Source: Clostridia bacterium (lineage in GTDB: Bacteria; Bacillota; Clostridia; Christensenellales; CAG-138). Taken from it: DNA of 62,681 bases. Position 1 is the stretch's first letter, and every line of letters starts with the position of its first letter. The stretch lies in assembly GCA_017407205.1 (NCBI GenBank), contig JAFQXA010000007.1:1-62681 (forward strand). The letters run 5' to 3'. Positions 57,345-62,681 of this stretch are shown piece by piece. Under the pieces are notes generated by a model that worked only from the letters and a program-made list of their open reading frames with translations, had not been told where the DNA came from and did no database searches. The position numbers and the translations under genes were made by a program.

Positions 57345-57361
57345 GAGAAAAGGAAAATGTT

Positions 57362-58381
57362 ATGAATATAATCGTTACAGGCGGCGCAGGATTTATAGGC
57401 AGTAATTTTGTTTACTATGAGCTTGAACATCATAAGGAAGACCGTATAATCTGCTTGGACAAGCTTACATATGCAGGCAACCTTGAAACCTTAAAAGATG
57501 CAATGAAAAATGAAAACTTCAGATTTGTCAAAGCTGACATTGCAGACAGGGAAGCGGTATTCAAACTCTTTGAAGAAGAAAAGCCGGATATCGTTGTAAA
57601 CTTTGCTGCAGAAAGCCATGTTGACAGGTCCATTGAAGACCCCGGAATATTTTTAAGAACCAACATTTTGGGCACACAGGTGCTCATGGATGCTTGCAGA
57701 AAGTACGGAATAAAGCGTTACCACCAGGTTTCGACCGATGAGGTTTACGGTGACTTGCCTCTTGAAAGAAAGGATTTGTTCTTCACGGAGGATACTCCGC
57801 TTCATACTTCGTCTCCGTATTCTGCTTCAAAGGCATCGGCTGACTTGCTTGTGCTTGCATATCATCGCACGTTTAAGCTTCCTGTATCGATAAGCAGATG
57901 TTCAAATAATTACGGTCCTTATCATTTCCCCGAAAAGCTTATACCGCTTATGATATCACGCGCGTTTGAGGACAAGTCGGTACCCGTATACGGCAAGGGC
58001 GAAAATGTTCGCGATTGGCTTTATGTAAAAGACCATTGCGCAGCAATAGATCTTATAATGCGTAAAGGCCGTGAGGGTGAAGTTTACAATGTAGGCGGTC
58101 ATAACGAGCGTGCAAACATTGAGGTAGTTAAGACGGTTCTTGCTATCATGGGCAAGAGCGAAGACCTTATCGAGTTTGTAACGGACAGACCGGGTCATGA
58201 CAGACGCTATGCTATCGATCCTACAAAGATAAGCGAGGAACTCGGCTGGACACCCGAGACGAGTTTCGATGACGGAATTCGTGAGACTGTTGAGTGGTAC
58301 GGCAAGAATAAGGAATGGCTCAACGGCGTTTTGTCGGGTGATTATATGGAATACTATGACAAAATGTATTCAAACAGATAA
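57362..58381 (+). CDS. rfbB: dTDP-glucose 4,6-dehydratase
   Basis: A 339-aa short-chain dehydrogenase/reductase fold enzyme that converts dTDP-glucose to dTDP-4-keto-6-deoxyglucose. The NAD-binding motif is IIVTGGAGFIGSNFVYYELE (residues 3-22). The active-site YxxxK is YSASKASADLLVL, preceded by HQVSTDEVYGDL. The C-terminal substrate-binding part includes DRPGHDRRYAIDPTKISEEL and GWTPETSFDDGI. The ATG at 57362 follows GGAAAATGTT. It is co-transcribed with rfbA (17-base gap). Usual length for RmlB. Confidence 0.96.
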   Translation: MNIIVTGGAGFIGSNFVYYELEHHKEDRIICLDKLTYAGNLETLKDAMKNENFRFVKADIADREAVFKLFEEEKPDIVVNFAAESHVDRSIEDPGIFLRTNILGTQVLMDACRKYGIKRYHQVSTDEVYGDLPLERKDLFFTEDTPLHTSSPYSASKASADLLVLAYHRTFKLPVSISRCSNNYGPYHFPEKLIPLMISRAFEDKSVPVYGKGENVRDWLYVKDHCAAIDLIMRKGREGEVYNVGGHNERANIEVVKTVLAIMGKSEDLIEFVTDRPGHDRRYAIDPTKISEELGWTPETSFDDGIRETVEWYGKNKEWLNGVLSGDYMEYYDKMYSNR

Positions 58382-58407
58382 ATCGGAGGTAATAAACTCA
58401 ATACACT

Positions 58408-60246
58408 ATGAAATTTGATTTTAAGGAACTTGAAAAACAGCTTGGCAGAGTTGAAAAACCTGCAAGATATGTAGGAAACGAATTCAATATCATAAGAAAA
58501 GAAGGGGCTAAACTTAAGTTTGCGCTCCTTTTTCCTGACGTTTATGAAATAGGAATGTCGCACCTTGGTTCGCGTATACTTTACAATGCACTAAACAGCG
58601 TGGAAGATATAGCATGCGAGCGTGCATATGCACCGTGGGTAGACATGGAAACGCTGTTGAGAGAAAAGGGTTATCCGCTTTACTCGCTTGAAACGTATAC
58701 TCCACTTGGTGAGTTTGATATATTGGGCTTTTCATTGCTCTATGAAATGTGTTATACCAATATACTTACAATGCTTGAGCTGTCTTCTGTGCCCTTCCTT
58801 TCAAAGGACAGGGGCGAGGAAGATCCGCTTGTTGTTTGCGGTGGCCCTTGTGCCTGCAACAGCGAGCCCGTTGCGGACATATTCGATGCAGTAATGATTG
58901 GTGACGGTGAAGAGCTTGCAATAGAGGTTGCAAACACGGTTTTGAAAGAAAAAGAGCGAGGAGCTAAACGCCATGAGATATTGCTTGCACTTTCAAAAAT
59001 CGAAGGCGTTTATGTCCCGTCGTTTTATAACCCCGTATATGAGGGCTATGACCTTGTGAGGATTGAAAAGACGCAGAAAGAAGCTCCCGAAAAGCCGTCA
59101 AAGCGTATTTTGAAAAACCTTGATACGGCAACTTATATCGGAAAACCGCTTGTCCCGTTTTTGCCTATTACGCATGACAGAATTGCACTTGAGCTTTTCC
59201 GCGGCTGTACTCGCGGATGCAGATTTTGCCAGGCGGGCTTTATATACAGACCTATTCGCGAACGCAAGATGGACACGGTTATGGAGCAGGCGAGAAGCCT
59301 GATAAACTGCACAGGTTATGACGAGATTTCTCTTTTTTCATTAAGCTCGGGAGACTATTCCAAGATACACGAAATAGTACCCAAGCTTATTGATGAGTTC
59401 AATGATGAACACGTCTCACTTTCTTTGCCGTCCCTGCGTATAGACTCATTCTTGAAAGATGACCTTGAAAAGATACAGAGCGTAAGAAAAACGGGATTGA
59501 CATTTGCACCCGAAGCGGGTACACAGCGTTTGCGTGATGTAATAAACAAGGGTGTAACGGAGGAAGACTTGCTGCGAAGTGCAAAGGATGCTTTTGAGGC
59601 AGGCTGGAACAGTGTAAAGCTCTATTTCATGATAGGACTTCCTACGGAAACCGATGATGATATTTTGGGTATAGCAGACCTTGCACGCAAGGTTTCAAGA
59701 GAATTCTACTCGATGCCAAAGGATAAGAGGGGCAAGGGCTTGAGGCTTGTTGTAAGCACATCTTCATTTGTTCCAAAGCCGTTTACTCCTTTCCAATGGG
59801 AAGCACAGGACAGCCTGGATGAAATCCGCCGTAAACAGATGCTCTTAAAAGATGCATTGAAGGGCATAAGGGGCGTTGAGTTTTCATATCATGAAAGCAC
59901 GATAAGCAAGCTTGAGGCCGTCTTTGCACGCGGTGACAGGCGACTTTGTGCAGCTTTGATTGAAGCATACAGGCTTGGTGCACGCTTTGACTCATGGGAT
60001 GAGCATTTTAAGGAAGAAGCATGGATTGAAGCTTTTGCAAAGTGCGGTATTGATACGGAATACTTTGCAAACAGAAAGCGCAGCACGGAAGAAGTATTGC
60101 CGTGGTCACACATTGACATGACAGTAACTGAAGAATACTTTAAGAAAGAACTTGAGCGGGCACTTGAGGGCAAGACGACTCCTGATTGTCGCAAGGGCTG
60201 TAACGGGTGTTTTGGTAAGAAATATGCGGATTATTGCAAAATTTGA
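58408..60246 (+). CDS. TIGR03960-family B12-binding-like radical SAM protein
   Basis: A 612-aa protein with an N-terminal B12-binding-like domain (LKFALLFPDVYEIGMSHLGS, then LYNALNSVEDIACERAYAPW) and a radical SAM domain. The iron-sulfur motif is LFRGCTRGCRFCQAGFIYRP (CxxxCxxC, about residues 265-284). It is followed by YDEISLFSLSSGDYSKIHEI and APEAGTQRLRDVINKGVTEE. The C-terminus is Cys-rich (RKGCNGCFGKKYADYCKI). Its reaction is unknown. The nearest ribosome site, GGAGGT at 58384-58389, is unusually far (about 18 bases) from the ATG, yet no earlier start is available. It overlaps the next gene by 23 bases, a strongly conserved pairing. Confidence 0.92.
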   Translation: MKFDFKELEKQLGRVEKPARYVGNEFNIIRKEGAKLKFALLFPDVYEIGMSHLGSRILYNALNSVEDIACERAYAPWVDMETLLREKGYPLYSLETYTPLGEFDILGFSLLYEMCYTNILTMLELSSVPFLSKDRGEEDPLVVCGGPCACNSEPVADIFDAVMIGDGEELAIEVANTVLKEKERGAKRHEILLALSKIEGVYVPSFYNPVYEGYDLVRIEKTQKEAPEKPSKRILKNLDTATYIGKPLVPFLPITHDRIALELFRGCTRGCRFCQAGFIYRPIRERKMDTVMEQARSLINCTGYDEISLFSLSSGDYSKIHEIVPKLIDEFNDEHVSLSLPSLRIDSFLKDDLEKIQSVRKTGLTFAPEAGTQRLRDVINKGVTEEDLLRSAKDAFEAGWNSVKLYFMIGLPTETDDDILGIADLARKVSREFYSMPKDKRGKGLRLVVSTSSFVPKPFTPFQWEAQDSLDEIRRKQMLLKDALKGIRGVEFSYHESTISKLEAVFARGDRRLCAALIEAYRLGARFDSWDEHFKEEAWIEAFAKCGIDTEYFANRKRSTEEVLPWSHIDMTVTEEYFKKELERALEGKTTPDCRKGCNGCFGKKYADYCKI

Positions 60247-60850
60247 AAAAAGTGAAGAGGCACGCTATGTGTCGCACCTTGATGTGCAAAGGCTCTTTCA
60301 GCGGGCAATGCACAGGGCAAACTTGCCCATGGCATACTCACAGGGCTTCAATCCGCATCCGATAGTTTCTTTTGCAACTGCTTTGGCTGTAGGATATACA
60401 AGCATAAGCGAGTGGGTAGATGTAAAGCTTGCAAAGGATATAACTGAAACGGAGTTTATTGAAAAAATGAACTCTGCTTTGCCTGCAGGATTTTGCGTTT
60501 TGAAAGCAAAGATCGTTGAAAATAACGCAAAGTCCTTAACTGCGATTATGAAGGCTGCAGAATATGATGTTACAGCTTCATGTGATATTGAGGATGCAAT
60601 GCATGAATTGCTCTCAGACGACATAGTGGTCACAAAGAAGACCAAGTCGGGCATGAAAGAGGTGAATATTCGCCCCGATGTTTATGCTGTTGATGCTCAC
60701 GGAAGCAGTATACATATAACAGGCAGGCTTGATGCTGCAGGAGGCCTGAACATAGAACTTTTAATGGGTTCGCTCAAAGAAAAGATGGGCGGAGATTTTG
60801 GATACACAGTCCGCAGAACAAATATAATTTTTGAAACAGAAGGAAAGTAG
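60224..60850 (+). CDS. TIGR03936-family radical SAM-associated protein (DUF2344)
   Basis: A 208-aa protein found next to the TIGR03960 radical SAM gene in many Clostridia. The N-terminus, RIIAKFEKSEEARYVSHLDV, followed by RLFQRAMHRANLPMAYSQGF and NPHPIVSFATALAVG, is the family hallmark. No enzymatic motif is obvious; it probably assists the radical SAM partner. I chose ATG 60224, inside the end of the upstream gene, by homology to the typical start; the frame extends further upstream to 60152 without meaning. Confidence 0.92.
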   Translation: MRIIAKFEKSEEARYVSHLDVQRLFQRAMHRANLPMAYSQGFNPHPIVSFATALAVGYTSISEWVDVKLAKDITETEFIEKMNSALPAGFCVLKAKIVENNAKSLTAIMKAAEYDVTASCDIEDAMHELLSDDIVVTKKTKSGMKEVNIRPDVYAVDAHGSSIHITGRLDAAGGLNIELLMGSLKEKMGGDFGYTVRRTNIIFETEGK

Positions 60851-60858
60851 TTTTAAGT

Positions 60859-62340
60859 ATGAGCCGTGATTTGGTTATAGATGTAAATCCATATCAGACT
60901 CGTGTTGCACTTGTTGCAGATGGCGTGATAGACGAGCTTTTGATCGAGAAACGTGGTCAGGGTCGTCTTGTTGGCAATATCTACAAGGGCAAGGTTCAAA
61001 ATGTACTTCCGGGAATGCAGGCGGCATTTGTGGATATTGGTCTTGAACGCAATGCCTTTTTGTATGCAGGTGACATACAGATAGACGGTAGCGATTTCAT
61101 TTTTAACGGCAAGCCGACTGATGTCAAGATGCCCGTTCCCAATATCAAAGACATGGTAAAAGTAGGACAGGAGATAATAGTCCAGCTCGTCAAAGAGGGC
61201 GTTGGCACAAAGGGTGCGAGAATAACCACCAATATAACATTGCCGCTTAGAACGCTTGTCTTGATGCCGACAGTCAATTATGTGGGTGTTTCAAGGCGTA
61301 TTGAAGACGATGAAGAGCGTACGCGCTTAAAGGATATATTGGAATCGTTAAAATCAGATAACATGGGTGCGATAGTTCGCACGGCAGGCGAGGGCAAGTC
61401 AAGGGAAGAATTTGAAAAAGACCTTGAGTGTCTGACTAAAATGTGGAGTAAAATACAGGAAGAGGCAAAACTCAGGAGCGCTCCATGCCTTTTGCATGAG
61501 GAAGAATCGCTTGTAATGAGAACTGTGCGTGATATGTTCACGTCAAAGATAGACCACCTTTATATAAACGACAGGGAATATTATGAAAAAGTGAGGACGG
61601 CTGTCAGCATAAGTTCGCCCACGCTCAGCGATAAGGTTGTGCTTTATGACAGACTTCCCGATATGTTTGATAAGTTTAAGCTTGAAACATCAATCGATGA
61701 CGCTCTGTCACGCAAGGTGTGGTTTAAAAACGGCGGATATATAATAATAGACCGTACGGAAGCACTTACAATTATTGATGTAAATACAGGCAAGTATGTG
61801 GGTACTGACAATTTACAGGAAACGATAACCGAAACCAACTGCGAGGCAGCTGTTGAAATAGCACGCCAGCTTCGGATACGTGATATAAGCGGTATAATTA
61901 TAATCGACTTCATTGATATGGACGAGGTCGAGGATAAGGAGCGTGTAATCAACGCGCTCAAAGAAGAACTCAAGAAAGACAGAACAAAGTCAACGGTGCT
62001 TGGCATAACATCACTCGGGCTTGTTGAAATGACGAGAAAGAAAACAAGGTATTGCGTTGATGATACATTGCGTGTTCCGTGTCCCTATTGCGAGGGCGAA
62101 GGAAGAGTATTATCGCCCGAAACGGTTTTGATGAAAGCAAGGAAAAAGTTAAGACGATGCTTTGAGTCTGAAAACATGAAGGAGTACGAGCTTACACTCC
62201 ACCCCGATGTTGCAAAATATATGGAGGGTGATGAGGATATCGTAATCCCGAGGGCAGAAGGCAAAACGGTAACTGTAAAAACCGATCCCCATATGCACGT
62301 CTGTGATTTTCGTGTTGAGGCTGTAATAAATAAAAATTAA
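60859..62340 (+). CDS. rng: Ribonuclease G/E family endoribonuclease
   Basis: A 493-aa RNase G/E, which cuts single-stranded AU-rich RNA and matures rRNA. The S1 domain (residues about 35-120: RLVGNIYKGKVQNVLPGMQA, FVDIGLERNAFLYAGDI) is followed by the catalytic DNase I-like region with IDRTEALTIIDVNTGKYVGT and IIIIDFIDMDEVEDKERVIN (two catalytic Asp). The zinc-link CPYCEGEGRV (CPxC) lies at about 414. ATG 60859 follows GAAGGA. In many Clostridia this gene is followed by rplU and rpmA; here two tRNA genes follow instead. Confidence 0.95.
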   Translation: MSRDLVIDVNPYQTRVALVADGVIDELLIEKRGQGRLVGNIYKGKVQNVLPGMQAAFVDIGLERNAFLYAGDIQIDGSDFIFNGKPTDVKMPVPNIKDMVKVGQEIIVQLVKEGVGTKGARITTNITLPLRTLVLMPTVNYVGVSRRIEDDEERTRLKDILESLKSDNMGAIVRTAGEGKSREEFEKDLECLTKMWSKIQEEAKLRSAPCLLHEEESLVMRTVRDMFTSKIDHLYINDREYYEKVRTAVSISSPTLSDKVVLYDRLPDMFDKFKLETSIDDALSRKVWFKNGGYIIIDRTEALTIIDVNTGKYVGTDNLQETITETNCEAAVEIARQLRIRDISGIIIIDFIDMDEVEDKERVINALKEELKKDRTKSTVLGITSLGLVEMTRKKTRYCVDDTLRVPCPYCEGEGRVLSPETVLMKARKKLRRCFESENMKEYELTLHPDVAKYMEGDEDIVIPRAEGKTVTVKTDPHMHVCDFRVEAVINKN

Positions 62341-62398
62341 AATAAGTGGTGACATATTAACCGAAGTATGGTATAATACAAAACTGTCAAACGGTCGG

Positions 62399-62474
62399 GC
62401 CAATGTAGCTCAGTTGGTAGAGCAGCGCATTCGTAATGCGCAGGTCTGGGGTTCGAGTCCCCACATTGGCTCCA
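62399..62474 (+). tRNA. tRNA-Thr (anticodon CGT)
   Basis: Acceptor GCCAATG (62399-62405) pairs with CATTGGC (62464-62470), then T73 and encoded CCA. Anticodon stem GCGCA/TGCGC with loop TTCGTAA gives CGT. The D-arm AGCTCAGTTGGTAGAGC and T-arm GGGGTTCGAGTCCCC are normal. Seventy-six bases. Confidence 0.97.
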
Positions 62475-62478
62475 GTTT

Positions 62479-62555
62479 CGGGGCGTAGCGCAGCTTGGTA
62501 GCGCGTTTGGTTCGGGACCAAAAGGCCGCTGGTTCAAATCCAGTCGCCCCGACCA
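62479..62555 (+). tRNA. tRNA-Pro (anticodon CGG)
   Basis: Acceptor CGGGGCG (62479-62485) pairs with CGCCCCG (62545-62551), A73 and encoded CCA. Anticodon stem TTTGG/CCAAA with loop TTCGGGA gives CGG, with the G37 typical of tRNA-Pro. T-arm CTGGTTCAAATCCAG. It lies four bases after tRNA-Thr. Confidence 0.97.
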
Positions 62556-62558
62556 GAA

Positions 62559-62600
62559 AAGAAACACCATTTGTCTACCAGACAAATGGTGTTTCTTTTC
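62559..62600 (+). terminator. Terminator after the tRNA genes
   Basis: AAGAAACACCATTTGTCT (62559-62576), loop ACC, AGACAAATGGTGTTTCTT (62580-62597), an 18-bp perfect stem followed by TTC. It shares the TTTGTCTA...GACAAA centre with the terminator at 14144-14183. Confidence 0.93.
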
Positions 62601-62603
62601 AAC

Positions 62604-62681
62604 GAAATAAATCCCTTGCGGGATTTGTGAAATAACGCTTCGCGTTATGAAATAGCTGACGCTATGAAATACGCTGCGGCG
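62604..62681. repeat. GAAATA/mini-hairpin array, cut by the window edge
   Basis: GAAATA at 62604, 62629, 62649 and 62666 alternates with different short hairpins: AAATCCC-TTGC-GGGATTT, ATAACGC-TTC-GCGTTAT, ATAGC-TGAC-GCTAT, and CGC-TGC-GGCG at the edge. The spacing is 25, 20 and 17 bases. The hairpins differ in sequence but the linkers are constant. It continues beyond the window. Confidence 0.7.

Noticed and set aside
62337..62585. Minus-strand frame across the two tRNA genes
   Set aside because: It is the antisense translation of tRNA-Thr and tRNA-Pro.

Overview
The window looks like a chromosome segment of an endospore-forming member of the Clostridia (Bacillota), with a mobilizable integrated element at its left end. 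The evidence for spore formation is a gerA-type germinant receptor operon (52.3-56.1 kb). Other Clostridia-like traits are the TIGR03960/TIGR03936/RNase G block, the YgiQ radical SAM gene, strong AGGAGG ribosome binding sites and frequent TTG starts. No species can be named from the sequence alone.

Left part (1 to about 14.14 kb): an integrated mobilizable element cut by the window edge. It carries an XRE/zinc-ribbon regulator, a MobV-type relaxase with a recognisable pMV158-like oriT, a RepA-type hexameric helicase with a small HTH protein, and a 0.9-kb array of twelve imperfect hairpin repeats. Next comes an AT-rich restriction-modification island: XRE regulator, Mrr-type nuclease, C5-cytosine methyltransferase, NgoFVII/PLD-type nuclease, Z1 ATPase, Vsr, and a membrane coiled-coil protein. 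A toxin-antitoxin pair with a frameshifted Doc toxin follows. The right end has four TTGACTACA repeats (probable integrase arm sites) and a tRNA 3' end without its 5' part. No integrase is visible, so it is probably left of position 1.

Middle part (14.3-33.8 kb): a Rieske FAD oxidoreductase, a YyaL/DUF255 protein, an acyl-ACP thioesterase, a cluster of zinc-ribbon membrane proteins with a Tim44-like protein, and a heterodimeric ABC exporter with one degenerate ATP site. A small accessory islet follows (27.1-30.0 kb) with a putative EVE-like/PD-(D/E)XK protein, a remnant of a YeeA/MmeI-like methyltransferase tail, a DUF2971 protein and a small membrane protein. Then comes an MMPL/RND transporter with a YhgE-like secreted partner.

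Right part (34-62.7 kb): citrate lyase citDEF; a secreted protein with half a dockerin and two copies of a novel domain; four tandem LpxD-like acyltransferases around a PIG-L deacetylase; an envelope operon (alpha/beta hydrolase, membrane MurF-like ligase, Ddl, SEC-C protein); mscL; YgiQ; an ECF sigma factor, membrane protein and serpin lipoprotein operon; the ger operon; rfbA-rfbB; the TIGR03960/TIGR03936/rng block; and tRNA-Thr(CGT) and tRNA-Pro(CGG). A strong terminator and a truncated array of mini-hairpins close the window.

The most unusual signals are the LpxD-like quartet, in which alternate copies have lost the catalytic histidine; the twelve-unit hairpin-repeat array; the composition of the restriction island; and mini-hairpin arrays that follow related terminators at both tRNA loci.
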